Positions 51,297 through 62,200 of a stretch of DNA of 64,000 nt are shown one piece after another. Location of the stretch: positions 1 through 64,000 of the forward strand of contig CACJZL010000004.1 in the NCBI GenBank assembly GCA_902597865.1. The letters are read 5' to 3'. The first letter of the stretch is position 1, and each line of letters begins with the position of its first letter. The position numbers were made by a program, and so were the translations under genes. This stretch comes from an uncultured Pelagibacteraceae bacterium (GTDB lineage Bacteria; Pseudomonadota; Alphaproteobacteria; Pelagibacterales; Pelagibacteraceae). The notes beneath the pieces were generated by a model. It saw only the letters and a list, made by a program, of their open reading frames with translations, had not been told where the DNA came from and made no database searches.

Positions 51297-51746
51297 TTAT
51301 TTCCTGTCTACAATTGTAGCAGACCATATCGCGTCTGCCATTTTTAAATCATTAACAAAGGCATCACCTTTATATTTCCATACTCTGCCATGAGATCTAA
51401 TAGCTTCAATCTTAAGTTCAAGCTTACAATTTGGTATTACTGGGTTTCTAAACCTGGCTTTTTCAATATTCATTAAAAATACTAATTTATTTTCATAAGT
51501 TGATTTATCTAATCCGTGGGCCGTTAGTGCTGCTGCAGCTTGACCAAAAGCTTCAACGATTAATACACCAGGCATCACAGGTTGACCAGGAAAGTGTCCT
51601 TGAACAAAAAAACTTTCCTTAGTAACATTAACAATAGCTGTGCCAGAATGTAGCTTTTTTATATCTAACAGTTGGTCTAACAGTAACATTGGTTCTCTGT
51701 GAGGTAAGAGTTGTTTAATTTGCTCTTTTGTGAGACTATTTGACAT
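51297..51746 (-). CDS. fabZ: 3-hydroxyacyl-ACP dehydratase FabZ
   Basis: LLPHREPMLLLDQLLD, QGHFPGQPVMPGVLIVEAFGQAAA. Confidence 0.95.
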   Translation of the reverse strand: MSNSLTKEQIKQLLPHREPMLLLDQLLDIKKLHSGTAIVNVTKESFFVQGHFPGQPVMPGVLIVEAFGQAAAALTAHGLDKSTYENKLVFLMNIEKARFRNPVIPNCKLELKIEAIRSHGRVWKYKGDAFVNDLKMADAIWSATIVDRK

Positions 51747-51750
51747 CTAA

Positions 51751-52269
51751 TTAATCTATTTTTATACTTTTAACTTTTTGATTTATTAATTCTAAAATAT
51801 CTTTTGTAATATCATCTTCTTTTTTTCCCATAACAATATTCTTTTTTTGAACTATTATTCTAATAGAATTATCTTTTGAATATGCCTCTAAAATAGGAGT
51901 AAGTTTGCTAATTAGTTTTGTTGAAGCTTTAACTCTTAATTGCGTAATTTGGTTTGATGCTTTGTTTCTATCTTTTGTATAATTTGAAATATCGTTTCTT
52001 AAATCCCTAAGTTTGCTTTCAAACTCCTCTTTACTCAAAATATTCTTTTGGGATATTATCTTTTTTTCTTTATCAAAAATATCCTTTTCTCTTTTTTTAA
52101 ATTTAGATATTGAAGACTCTCTTTTTTTTTTAAGTTGAGCAATTATTGATTTTCCCGCTGTGGACTCTTGCATTATTTTTTCTACATCCAGATAAACAAT
52201 TTTTTCACTGGAAAACCCAGTTTGCATGATAAAAAGAAATAGAAAAATACTTATTAAAATTTTTCTCAT
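51751..52269 (-). CDS. OmpH/Skp-family periplasmic chaperone
   Basis: Signal peptide, VYLDVEKIMQESTAGK, coiled coil; between bamA and fabZ. Confidence 0.85.
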   Translation of the reverse strand: MRKILISIFLFLFIMQTGFSSEKIVYLDVEKIMQESTAGKSIIAQLKKKRESSISKFKKREKDIFDKEKKIISQKNILSKEEFESKLRDLRNDISNYTKDRNKASNQITQLRVKASTKLISKLTPILEAYSKDNSIRIIVQKKNIVMGKKEDDITKDILELINQKVKSIKID

Positions 52270-52274
52270 TTAAC

Positions 52275-54503
52275 TTAAAAAGTTGTACCAATGTTAAATT
52301 GAAAACTTTGTGTTTTATCAGTATCTATTTTTGAAATAGGTTGAGCCAAAGTGAAGGTAAATGGACCTATTGGGGAAAACCATTCAAGGCCAACCCCTGT
52401 TGAACTTCTTATCTGACTTGAATCACCTACTGAATTTGAATAATCAACACCCCAAACGTTACCTGCATCAACAAAATAATTAAAATCTACACTTTGAAAA
52501 CTAGGAAATAAAAAAGGTAAATTTGTCTGGAAATTAAGAGATGCTGCATAATTTCCACCTATATGGTCACTTGCATCGACTGGACCAACTTTACCAGACT
52601 CGAAACCCCTTAGTCTTTGTCTAGGTAAATTTACTCTTTCTGATATTCGCACGTCATCAGATAGACCAGTCACTGCTCTTAAATAAAGTCCTAAGCTAGC
52701 TGTAATATCATTTAGAGAATGATATGTATCAATTTGGTAACCATTTAATAACGTGTTACTCTCAGATACGATTGGAATAGTTTGGATAAACTTTGATTGA
52801 AAACCATCAGTTGTTTGAAATCTTTGGTTTCTTTTGTCAAGATCAAGAATATAATTAAATTTTGTGGTAAAATATGATCCTTCTTGTTTTTTTAAGTTAA
52901 CGCTTGCTCCAGAATTTGTTGTTAATTCCTCGTAATTTGTACTAAATGTGGGTCTAAAGAAAAAATCGTCATATTGTTCAAAGGCGGTACCTAGAGAAAA
53001 ACCTGCATTTGTAGATTTATAACCTGAGTCTTCAAGTTTATCTGTGTCCTGCAAAAACACATCGGTGAAAAGAGCTTTATCTGTATAATTAAAGTTCGGA
53101 TTTGTAATAGTGAAATTTCCCCTAAAACGTTCCTCGCTTATCCTTAACGAAGAGGATAATTTAACTCCTTTTCCTAGAAAATTATTTTCTGAAACTGAGA
53201 ATTGAGCTGTACCACCTTCTGAACCCACGCCTGCACCAACTAAAATTTCTCCAGTAGCTTTTTCCTCAACAGTTATATCTATATTTTTAACATTCGCATC
53301 TGGAGTATCAATAATTTTACTATTCACATCTTGAAATATATTTCTAGCTTTCATATTATTTATAGATTTTGCATGCAAAAGTTTATTGAAAGGGTCACCC
53401 TCATCAACTTCAAGCATATCCCTTATAACTCTTTCCTCAGTAATATTATTTCCTAATATATTTATTTTTTTTACATAAAATTTTTCACTTTCTTTAACTA
53501 CAAAAGTAATATCTAATTTGTCATCGTCTATTATTTCAGTTTCAATAGCTGCATCTATAAAATCATATAACCTTGAAACTGAAATTTGATCAATTTGCCC
53601 CACAACTTTGTTTAATTTATTAAGTGAATATTTTTTATTTTTTAATTTTTCTAAAATTTTTTCAACATCTTTAAAGTCGTCTCGGTCAAAGTCGTCAGGT
53701 AAAATAAGATTTGTATTTCTAATTGTATAAACATTTCCTGAGTCAATGTTATAAATTAAATTGAAGTGATTATTATTGAAGACAGCGGATGAATTTTTAA
53801 TTTTTACATTGTAAAAACCTTTATTAAGGTAAAATTTTTCTAATAATCTTTGATCTAGATCAATTTGATTTGGATTTAAATATTTTTTATTTGAAACAAA
53901 TTTCCAAAATTTACTTTCTTCACTCACAATTACATTCTTTAATTTTTTATCTTTATAATATTTTTCGCCTGTAAATATAATATTTTTGATTAGAGCTTTT
54001 TCACCTAAATCAATGTCGTAAATTAAGTCAACAGTGTCATTATCATTATTATTTATAGTGACATTTACTTTATTAAAATAGTAACCAACATTATTTAGCG
54101 AATTCTCTATTTTTTTAATATCTTGTTTTGCTAAAAAGTTTACATAAGGGCTTTTTTCTCTTAGATTTAAATTTTTTAAAATTGATTTTTTTGTTTTTTC
54201 TGCCTTTATACCGTTTATTTGGATACGTTGTACAATTTTTCTTTCCTTGACATCTACAATTAAAGTGTCCCCTTGTATTTCAAATTTTAAGTCAGAAAAA
54301 AAATTTGTACTATATAGATCTAACAGAATATTATTCAACTGTTCTTGAGTATAATCTTGTCCAAGCTTGATACCTCCAAAGGAAATAATTGTTTCTTTTG
54401 TAATTCGATTATTATTCTTAATTTTAACATCATTAATAATTTCACTAAACGCGTTTGTGAAAGCAAGTTTTAAGAATATCAATATTATTAATAAATACTT
54501 CAT
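52275..54503 (-). CDS. bamA: Outer membrane protein assembly factor BamA
   Basis: POTRA repeats, beta-barrel, LRGFESGKVGPVD (VRGF-like), GVGLEWFSPIGPFTFTLAQPI. Confidence 0.95.
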   Translation of the reverse strand: MKYLLIILIFLKLAFTNAFSEIINDVKIKNNNRITKETIISFGGIKLGQDYTQEQLNNILLDLYSTNFFSDLKFEIQGDTLIVDVKERKIVQRIQINGIKAEKTKKSILKNLNLREKSPYVNFLAKQDIKKIENSLNNVGYYFNKVNVTINNNDNDTVDLIYDIDLGEKALIKNIIFTGEKYYKDKKLKNVIVSEESKFWKFVSNKKYLNPNQIDLDQRLLEKFYLNKGFYNVKIKNSSAVFNNNHFNLIYNIDSGNVYTIRNTNLILPDDFDRDDFKDVEKILEKLKNKKYSLNKLNKVVGQIDQISVSRLYDFIDAAIETEIIDDDKLDITFVVKESEKFYVKKINILGNNITEERVIRDMLEVDEGDPFNKLLHAKSINNMKARNIFQDVNSKIIDTPDANVKNIDITVEEKATGEILVGAGVGSEGGTAQFSVSENNFLGKGVKLSSSLRISEERFRGNFTITNPNFNYTDKALFTDVFLQDTDKLEDSGYKSTNAGFSLGTAFEQYDDFFFRPTFSTNYEELTTNSGASVNLKKQEGSYFTTKFNYILDLDKRNQRFQTTDGFQSKFIQTIPIVSESNTLLNGYQIDTYHSLNDITASLGLYLRAVTGLSDDVRISERVNLPRQRLRGFESGKVGPVDASDHIGGNYAASLNFQTNLPFLFPSFQSVDFNYFVDAGNVWGVDYSNSVGDSSQIRSSTGVGLEWFSPIGPFTFTLAQPISKIDTDKTQSFQFNIGTTF

Positions 54504-55669
54504 TTTTTGTCGGATATTACACTTAAAGTTCTCGTTTTCAATCTTACAAACTCATTTAATTTTTCAATTTGAGCTAAATTTTTTGGTTTTTGATGCTTAA
54601 ATTTTGAAAAAAATGGTAAATTTATTAAATAACATATTTTTGATGAAATCTTAAAAAAATTTATTTTATTTTGTAAAAAGAGATTCACAAGTTCATCATT
54701 TACTGACACTAAGACAGTGTCGAATAAACTGTTTTCTTTAGTTATTTTTTTTAAAAGTTTTATCACTGGAAACTTTTTAATATTAACTCTTTGAAGGTTC
54801 AATGAATTTAGAATATTAAGATCAACTTTTTTTGATTTAATAAAATTTTGATTTTTACTACCGATATAAATAGAATTAGAAATAGGAATTCTCATATTAG
54901 TGTCATGTGCAATTATTTTAATTAATCCATTTTTGAATTTTACAATTGCATGAATGTATGACTTTGGATGTATTAGAATATCGAATTTTTTTAATTCAAT
55001 GTTAAATATTTTTTTTGCCTCTATAATTTCAAAAATCTTATTCATGAGTGTTGCTGAATCTATTGAAATCTTTTTACCCATTTGCCAATTAGGATGGTTT
55101 ATCGCATCCTTTATTTTAATCTTATTTTTGGTATTCTTATTCAAAAAGGGGCCTCCAGATGCAGTTAAAATTATCTTTTCAATTTCCGATCTATCAAAAT
55201 CTTTAATTACTGACCATATAGAAAAGTGCTCTGAGTCTACCGGAATAAATTCAGTTTTATTTTTTTTTATTTCTTTTTGAATTAATCCCCACCCACAAAT
55301 TATAGATTCTTTATTAGCTATAGCAATACGCTTTGTCTTTTTGATAATCTTTAATGTTGGGGTTAAACCTTCAAAACCTGAAATTGCTGACATTGTGTAA
55401 TCAGCTTTGCCTTTTATATTTTTGTCTATTTCTTTAAAGTCAGGTAGAACATTAATTTTTTTAAGTTTTTTTTTTAAAATTTCATATTTTTTTTTGTTTG
55501 AAACAACAACATTTTTTACATTAAATTCTTTTATTTGTTTTGTTAGAAGACGAATATTCTTGTCAGTTGATAATAAGATAACCTTAAAGTTTTTTTTATC
55601 TTTTTTTAAAATTTCTAAAGTTTGTTTCCCAATTGATCCAGTAGAACCTAATATAATAATTTTTTTCAT
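54500..55669 (-). CDS. dxr: 1-deoxy-D-xylulose 5-phosphate reductoisomerase
   Basis: ILGSTGSIGKQTLEIL, IANKESIICGWG, PVDSEHFSIWS, LTASGGPF. Confidence 0.95.
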   Translation of the reverse strand: MKKIIILGSTGSIGKQTLEILKKDKKNFKVILLSTDKNIRLLTKQIKEFNVKNVVVSNKKKYEILKKKLKKINVLPDFKEIDKNIKGKADYTMSAISGFEGLTPTLKIIKKTKRIAIANKESIICGWGLIQKEIKKNKTEFIPVDSEHFSIWSVIKDFDRSEIEKIILTASGGPFLNKNTKNKIKIKDAINHPNWQMGKKISIDSATLMNKIFEIIEAKKIFNIELKKFDILIHPKSYIHAIVKFKNGLIKIIAHDTNMRIPISNSIYIGSKNQNFIKSKKVDLNILNSLNLQRVNIKKFPVIKLLKKITKENSLFDTVLVSVNDELVNLFLQNKINFFKISSKICYLINLPFFSKFKHQKPKNLAQIEKLNEFVRLKTRTLSVISDKK

Positions 55670-55672
55670 TAT

Positions 55673-56329
55673 TTATAAAAGTGATAATATAATAAAACCA
55701 ATTGGCAACGCAAAAATTGCTCCATCAATTCTATCTAGTAATCCACCATGCCCAGGTATTATATTTCCAGTATTCTTAATTTTTGCTTTTCTTTTAAAGT
55801 AAGAAATAAACAAATCCCCTAATTGACAAACAAAAGAAATAAAGAAAGGTGTAAACACTAAGACAACAATTTCTAATCTCACAAAAAGAAGATCGTTAAA
55901 ATAAAAATATATTACAAAAAAACCAATGTAGGATAAAATAAATGATCCTATTGATCCAGATATTGTTTTGTTTGGGCTTATTTTAGTTAGTTTTTTCCCT
56001 TTAAAAGTTTTACCAAACACATATCCTCCAATATCTGAAAAAATACAAATCATTAATATTGTCATAAAGAAGTACTTATCAATTAAAAAAACATTAAAAC
56101 TAATTATAAATGCCATTAATAGATATATCAAAAAAAGAATTATATGGATTAAATAATAAATTTTTTTTAATCTTATTTTTTCTATAATTTTAATCCATTC
56201 AATCCAACTAAATATTATTACGACAAATAATATGCTCAAAAAAATATAATCGTTTATCAAAGCGCTTAAAAATATTAAACCCATTAAAAAGATTGATGAT
56301 ATTGTTCTTTTAAATAGCTCTGGCTTCAT
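55673..56329 (-). CDS. cdsA: Phosphatidate cytidylyltransferase
   Basis: FSDIGGYVFGKTFKGKKLTKISPNKTISGSIG, GHGGLLDRIDGAIFALP. Confidence 0.93.
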   Translation of the reverse strand: MKPELFKRTISSIFLMGLIFLSALINDYIFLSILFVVIIFSWIEWIKIIEKIRLKKIYYLIHIILFLIYLLMAFIISFNVFLIDKYFFMTILMICIFSDIGGYVFGKTFKGKKLTKISPNKTISGSIGSFILSYIGFFVIYFYFNDLLFVRLEIVVLVFTPFFISFVCQLGDLFISYFKRKAKIKNTGNIIPGHGGLLDRIDGAIFALPIGFIILSLL

Positions 56330-57000
56330 TATACCTTTCCAAAATTTCTTTTTATATTTCTAAATTTATTAATAATTTTGTTTAAATCCTCATTCTTAAA
56401 ATCTGGCCATAATTTTTTTTCAAAAAAAATCTCTGTATATGCTGCTTGCCATAAAAGAAAATTGGAGAGTCTTTGTGTATTTCCTGTGCGTATAAGTATT
56501 TCCGGATCTGGAATATTTTTTGTATATAAACAATTGTCAATATCATTTTCTGAAATTCTACTTTTTTTCTTTAACTTATTAAAAGCATATACTAATTCTT
56601 TTTTTGATCCGTAATTTAAAGCTAAATTTATTTGAAGTTTTGTATTTTTTGTTGTCATCTTTTCAGAAAAATCTAATAATTTATTAAGTTTTTTTGAAAA
56701 TTTTTTTTCCCCAAGGATCTTTATTTTTATTTTTTCGTTATTTATTTTTTCTAGTTTTTCTTTAAGATAGATTTCTAGAAGATTAAAAAGATAATTTCGT
56801 TCTTTTAATGGTCTTTTCCAATTCTCAGTAGAAAATGCATACAAAGTCAAAAATTTAATATGTTTTTTAATACAATATTTCATAACCATCTCAACAGTTT
56901 TTAGACCCTCTTTATGTCCTAGATTTCTTGAGTTTTTATGTTTTAAACCCCAACGACCATTTCCATCCATTATTATGGCCATATGTTTTATAGGGTTCAT
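56329..57000 (-). CDS. uppS: Isoprenyl (undecaprenyl) diphosphate synthase
   Basis: HMAIIMDGNGRWG, LTLYAFSTENWKRP, LALNYGSKKEL, LIRTGNTQRLSNFLLWQAAYTE. Confidence 0.95.
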   Translation of the reverse strand: MNPIKHMAIIMDGNGRWGLKHKNSRNLGHKEGLKTVEMVMKYCIKKHIKFLTLYAFSTENWKRPLKERNYLFNLLEIYLKEKLEKINNEKIKIKILGEKKFSKKLNKLLDFSEKMTTKNTKLQINLALNYGSKKELVYAFNKLKKKSRISENDIDNCLYTKNIPDPEILIRTGNTQRLSNFLLWQAAYTEIFFEKKLWPDFKNEDLNKIINKFRNIKRNFGKV

Positions 57001-57548
57001 ATAGTCATTATTTCTTTTTCTTTGATTGCAACTTTTTCATCAACTTTTTTAACAAAGTTGTCGGTATATGTTTGAATTGTTTTTTCAAATTTTTTTTCAT
57101 CGTCTTCGCTTATTTCCTTTGATTTTAGTTTCTTCTTTAATTCATCATTTCCTTCTCTTCTAATATTTCTTATTGAAACTTTGCATTTTTCACCCATAGT
57201 TTTAATTACCTTTTTTATTTCTACTCTTCTTTCCTCACTTAAATCTGGTATTGGTAATCTTACTAACTGACCATCTATTTGAGGATTTAAACCTAGATCT
57301 GATTTCTTTATTGCTGAGTCTAGAAGAGGAACATTATTTGCATCCCATACTTGAATATTTATTACTCTTGGTTCGGGCGTTGTGATTGTTGCTAGTTGAT
57401 TAATTGGCATTTTTTGTCCATAAACGTCTACCTTAATTAAATCAAGCATACTTGCGTTTGCTCTACCTGTTCTTAAAGATGCCAGTTCTTTTACAAAGAC
57501 TTCAAATGTTTTAGTCATTTTTTGATTATACAAGTCTTCTTTAAACAT
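56997..57548 (-). CDS. frr: Ribosome recycling factor
   Basis: LRTGRANASMLD, VYGQKMPINQLATITTPEPR, SIRNIRREGND. Confidence 0.96.
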   Translation of the reverse strand: MFKEDLYNQKMTKTFEVFVKELASLRTGRANASMLDLIKVDVYGQKMPINQLATITTPEPRVINIQVWDANNVPLLDSAIKKSDLGLNPQIDGQLVRLPIPDLSEERRVEIKKVIKTMGEKCKVSIRNIRREGNDELKKKLKSKEISEDDEKKFEKTIQTYTDNFVKKVDEKVAIKEKEIMTI

Positions 57549-58399
57549 TATTCTCCAATCTTAATTCTGATAAAATCTTTTATTTTTAAACTCTTTGAAT
57601 CAACTTTATTTAAAACATCTTTTACTTTTAATTTGGGATCCATAACCCAATCTTGTGTTAGTAGACTGTTATCTTCTTTAAATTTATTAATTTTACCAAG
57701 ACTTATTTTTTCAGCAATTTCTTTTGGTTTACCAAGATTCTTAAGTTCTTCCTCAATAATGTTTTTTTCTTTTTCAATAACATCAACTTTAATATCTTTT
57801 TTATCTACTACCATTGGATTTGATGCAGCGATATGCATTGAAAGTTGTTTTCCGAATTGCTCAATGTCTTTCGAACTCTTTTCAAATTCTAAACTTACAA
57901 TAACTCCAAGCTTAGATAGGTTGTCTTTCACTATTGAATGATTGTAAGTAAAAATTTTGGATTTAGAGTTTTCTAAAGTTTTTGATCTTCCTATAGTAAT
58001 TTTTTCACCAATTTTTGCTATTAAATCAATTAAATTTTGAGATATAGTTGAACCATTTTTCATTTTATTGTTTTTAAGTTTTTCTACATCGGAATTTACA
58101 GAATTATTTATCTCTCCAACTTCTTTTGTGAAGTTTAAAAAATCATCATTCTTAGCAACAAAGTCTGTCTCACAATTGATTTCAATTATAGATGTTTTTT
58201 TTTCATCACCACAAATAAAGACGAGGCCTTCATTGGCCTCTCTAGACATTTTTTTTGAAGCTTTTGAAACTCCTTTTATTCTTAAAATTTCTATTGCTTT
58301 TTCTAAATCTCCTGAAGCTTCTTTTAAAGCGCTATTACAATCTTTAAAACCTGCACCAGTGGTGCTTCTTAACTTTTTAACACTCTCAAGATCGCTCAT
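57548..58399 (-). CDS. tsf: Elongation factor Ts
   Basis: [44 protein letters not shown]. Confidence 0.95.
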   Translation of the reverse strand: MSDLESVKKLRSTTGAGFKDCNSALKEASGDLEKAIEILRIKGVSKASKKMSREANEGLVFICGDEKKTSIIEINCETDFVAKNDDFLNFTKEVGEINNSVNSDVEKLKNNKMKNGSTISQNLIDLIAKIGEKITIGRSKTLENSKSKIFTYNHSIVKDNLSKLGVIVSLEFEKSSKDIEQFGKQLSMHIAASNPMVVDKKDIKVDVIEKEKNIIEEELKNLGKPKEIAEKISLGKINKFKEDNSLLTQDWVMDPKLKVKDVLNKVDSKSLKIKDFIRIKIGE

Positions 58400-58403
58400 T
58401 TAA

Positions 58404-59174
58404 TTAATTAATCTTTTTTTTTGATATAGAAGAAGAGGATTTAGTTGATATAACTTTTTGCTCACCATTTTTTTTAACATCCTCAGGAATATTTTTTTTA
58501 GCATTATTTATTGTCTCTTTTACTAGAGAACAATAAAGATCGATTGATCTTCTAGCATCATCGTTACCAGGTATTGGAAAGTCTATACCCTCTGGATCAG
58601 AATTTGTATCAAGTATAGCTATTATTGGAATATTCAATTTTATAGACTCTTTGATAGCAAGAGACTCGTAATTTGTATCAATAATGAAAACTAAATCAGG
58701 AACCTTTTTCATATCAGATATACCTCCTAAAGATCTTTGAAGCTTATCTCTTTGAATACTCATTTTTAAAAGTTCTTTTTTTGTAAATCCTCTATTTTCT
58801 GATTTTAAATCTGTATTAATTTTTTGAAGTTTTTTAATAGAGTTAGATATTGTACCCCAGTTAGTCAACATACCTCCTAACCATCTATAATTCACAAAAT
58901 ATTGATCGGTAGATTTTGCTAATTCAGCAATAGCCTCTGAAGCTTGTTTTTTTGTTGAGATAAACAAAATTTTTCCATTGTTTGTAATAGTTTCATAAAT
59001 TTTTTCTAATGCTTTATTAGTAAGCTCAAGTGTTTGCGTTAAATCAATTATATGAACAGAATCTCTTTTACCAAAAATATATTTCTTCATTTTCGGATTC
59101 CATCTAAGAGTTTTATGACCTAGATGAACGCCAGCCTCTAAAAGTTGTTGTATTGATAAGTTAGGTATCTTCAT
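58404..59174 (-). CDS. rpsB: 30S ribosomal protein S2 (start MKIPNLSIQQLLEAGVHLGH)
   Basis: LLEAGVHLGHKTLRWNPKMKKYI, RWLGGMLTNW, DDARRSIDLYCSL; the ORF extension to 59234 covers the leader. Confidence 0.95.
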   Translation of the reverse strand: MKIPNLSIQQLLEAGVHLGHKTLRWNPKMKKYIFGKRDSVHIIDLTQTLELTNKALEKIYETITNNGKILFISTKKQASEAIAELAKSTDQYFVNYRWLGGMLTNWGTISNSIKKLQKINTDLKSENRGFTKKELLKMSIQRDKLQRSLGGISDMKKVPDLVFIIDTNYESLAIKESIKLNIPIIAILDTNSDPEGIDFPIPGNDDARRSIDLYCSLVKETINNAKKNIPEDVKKNGEQKVISTKSSSSISKKKIN

Positions 59175-59245
59175 AATTTTTCCGGTTGTACCACCAAAGC
59201 TATTTCCATTAAAGGACCGGAGGTTATTAACCAAATGCCTTGTGC
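59175..59245 (-). ncRNA. Candidate S2 (rpsB) leader RNA
   Basis: Relatively GC-rich patch before rpsB: TCCGGT(59221-59216)/ACCGGA(59186-59181) pairing with a GGTTAATAACC hairpin just 5'. A structured leader upstream of S2 has been described in Candidatus Pelagibacter ubique; identity here not verified by covariance model. Confidence 0.55.
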
Positions 59246-59295
59246 GTATTTTTAGAGCGTTTTATAAATTTATTTAGGTAAAGGCAAGAGATAAA

Positions 59296-62200
59296 TCAAT
59301 GAATAGTTGTTGAAATTCCTTGATTCTTTATAAGATTCACAGTTTTTCTATCAATAAGACGTCTATCCTTTAGTTTAACTTTATAAGCTTTATCATTTGA
59401 TACAACATTAATATTAACCTCAACATTTCCACCCTTTTTCAACATTTTGGATAGTCTATCGACTTCGTCAACATTTTTAACTTTAAAACTTATTGAATTA
59501 ATCGGTTTATTAATAAGATCGTCTAATGAAATTATTTTTTTGACATTTAATCTTGTAGATTGAGGGTCATTTTGCTTAATAATTTTTTGTATAGTTAAAA
59601 TTACCGAATTTCCCTCTTTGATCTTGCCTCTATTTAATTCGAATGTGTCAGAAAAAACAAATAGTTCAAATATGCTTGATTGATCAGAAAATTTAATTAT
59701 TGCGTATGACGTTCCCTTTTGTGTTTTCTTTTCTTGAATTTTTAAAATAGTTGCTGCGACTGATCCCTCGCTAATTTCTTTATCTTCATTAACATTTTTA
59801 TAAGAAAGAATGTTAAATTCCTTAAATATATCTTGGTATTGGTTAAGTGGATGATCCGATATAAAAAAACCAACAGTTTCAAACTCCTTTGACATCTTTT
59901 CCTGAAAACTCCATTCACCAAGATTATCAACTACCTCGTTGTTATTAGATTCTTCAATATTAGCAAATAGATCGATTTGATTTAAGGACTTGTTTTCAAA
60001 AATACTTTTCGATTTAGATATTAAATTAGGTATTGACTCAAAAATTGATTTTCTATCCTTTAAAATATTATCAAATGCACCTGCTTTTGTAAGAGCTTCC
60101 ATTTGAAGTTTGTTTATATCTTTCGGATTTACTCTATTTATAAAGTCATCTAAGGATTCAAATTTGCCATTTTTTTCTCTTTCCCTAACTATATTTGAAA
60201 TTGCTTCATATCCAACATTCTTTAATGCTCCTAGTGCGTAATAAAAATTTTTTGTATCAGAATAAAAATCACTATTACATAAATTTATGTTAGGAGGTAT
60301 AATCTTAATGTTTAATCTTTTAAGTTCTTCATAAAATTCACCCAATTTTTTTTGATTTGACATTTCCATGGACATTGATGCAGAAAAAAATTCATTGGTA
60401 AAATGGGTTTTTAAATATGCTGTTTGATAAGCGATAATAGCGTAAGCAGCTGCATGACTTTTATTGAAACCATACTCTGCAAATGGTTCAATCTTTAAAA
60501 AAATACTTGCTGCAACATCTTTTTGTATTCCGTTTTGATATGCTCCATCTATAAATCTTGCCTTTTGTTTTTCTAATTCCGCTCTTTTCTTTTTTCCCAT
60601 AGCACGTCTTAGAATATCTGCTTCACCTGCAGTAAAACCTGACAAAACTTGGGCAATTTGCATTACTTGTTCTTGGTAAATAATTACCCCATATGTGGAC
60701 TTCAAAATGTTTTCCAATTTTGGATGTAGATAATCCGGTGATCTTTTCCCATGTTTGCAATCATTGTAAATTGGAATATTGCTCATAGGACCTGGTCTAT
60801 ATAAAGCGACTAATGCTATAATATCTTCTAATCTATTTGGTTTCATTTGTGTTAGAGCATCCCTCATTCCAGAACTTTCAAGTTGAAACAAGCCCACGGT
60901 TTTGCCTGAAGACAATAGATCAAAAACGGTTTGATCTTCATAATTAATTTTATCTATATTAAAATCAATTTTTTTTTTATTTAGTAATTTAATTGTATTG
61001 TTAATTACAGTAAGTGTTTTTAAACCCAAAAAATCAAATTTAATAAGACCAGAGTTTTCAGCTGAATACATATCAAACTGAGTGGAAGGTAAAAGTAAAT
61101 TGGATGAAGTGTCTTTATACAGTGGAACTGTATCAATTAATTTTTTATCTGCAATTACTACACCAGCCGCATGAGTTGCAAAATTTCTGTTTAAACCTTC
61201 AAGTTTCAGAGAGAGTTTTATAAGCTTATCTACCCTTTTATCTTCATTTATAATCTTTTGTAATCTTGGTTCCGAGTTTATGCATTCAGTCAAACTCATT
61301 GGTCTAGAAGGGTCGAAAGGAATCATTTTGCATATACTATCGACAAAACCGTATGGAAGACCCATTACTCTACCGACATCTCTTATAACCATTCTAGCTT
61401 TAAGTTTACCAAAAGTAATAATATGAGCTACTGAGCCTTTGTATTTTTTGTTAAGATATTCAAAAACTAAATCACGTTTTTCTTCACAAAAATCAATGTC
61501 GAAATCCGGCATAGAAATACGATCAGGATTTAAAAATCTTTCAAAAATTAAGTTAAAATGAATTGGGTCTACATCAGTAATTTGTAGACACCATGCTACT
61601 AATGATCCAGCTCCAGATCCTCTGCCTGGTCCAACAGGTATATTGTTTTTTTTTGCCCATATGATGTAATCTGATACAATTAAAAAATAACTAGAATAAT
61701 TCATCTTACATATAATATTAACTTCATGATCTAATCTTTTCTTGTATTTCAAAAATTTTTCACCTTTTAAATTTTCATCTTCAAATCTTTCCTTAAACTT
61801 TTTGATTAACCCATCATTTGCATCTTTTTTTAATTGCTCATCAGATGAAATGTCATTATTTGAGTTTATATCTGGCAATAATGGCTTAGAATATTCAGGT
61901 CTGAAGCTACATCTTAATGGTAAATTATAATTGTTTTCCAAAGCTTCGGGTAGATCACTGAATATTTTTCTCATCTCTTCGTCACTTTTTAGATAATGGT
62001 TATCTGATAGCTTGATTCTTTGTTTATCATTAATATAATTTTTTGAACCAATGCAAAGTAATGCATCGTGTGCTTCACTCATTTCTTTATTTAAATAATA
62101 AACTTCATTAGTTGCTATTATTGGAGCATTAACTTTTTTTGACATAGAAAGATTAAAACTTTCAAAATTTTTTTCATATATGTCGCCATGCCTTTGAATT

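Noticed and set aside
59175-59234. N-terminal extension MVNNLRSFNGNSFGGTTGKI on S2
   Set aside because: Not typical of S2; it coincides with the likely structured leader, and MKIPNLSIQQLLEAG is the better start
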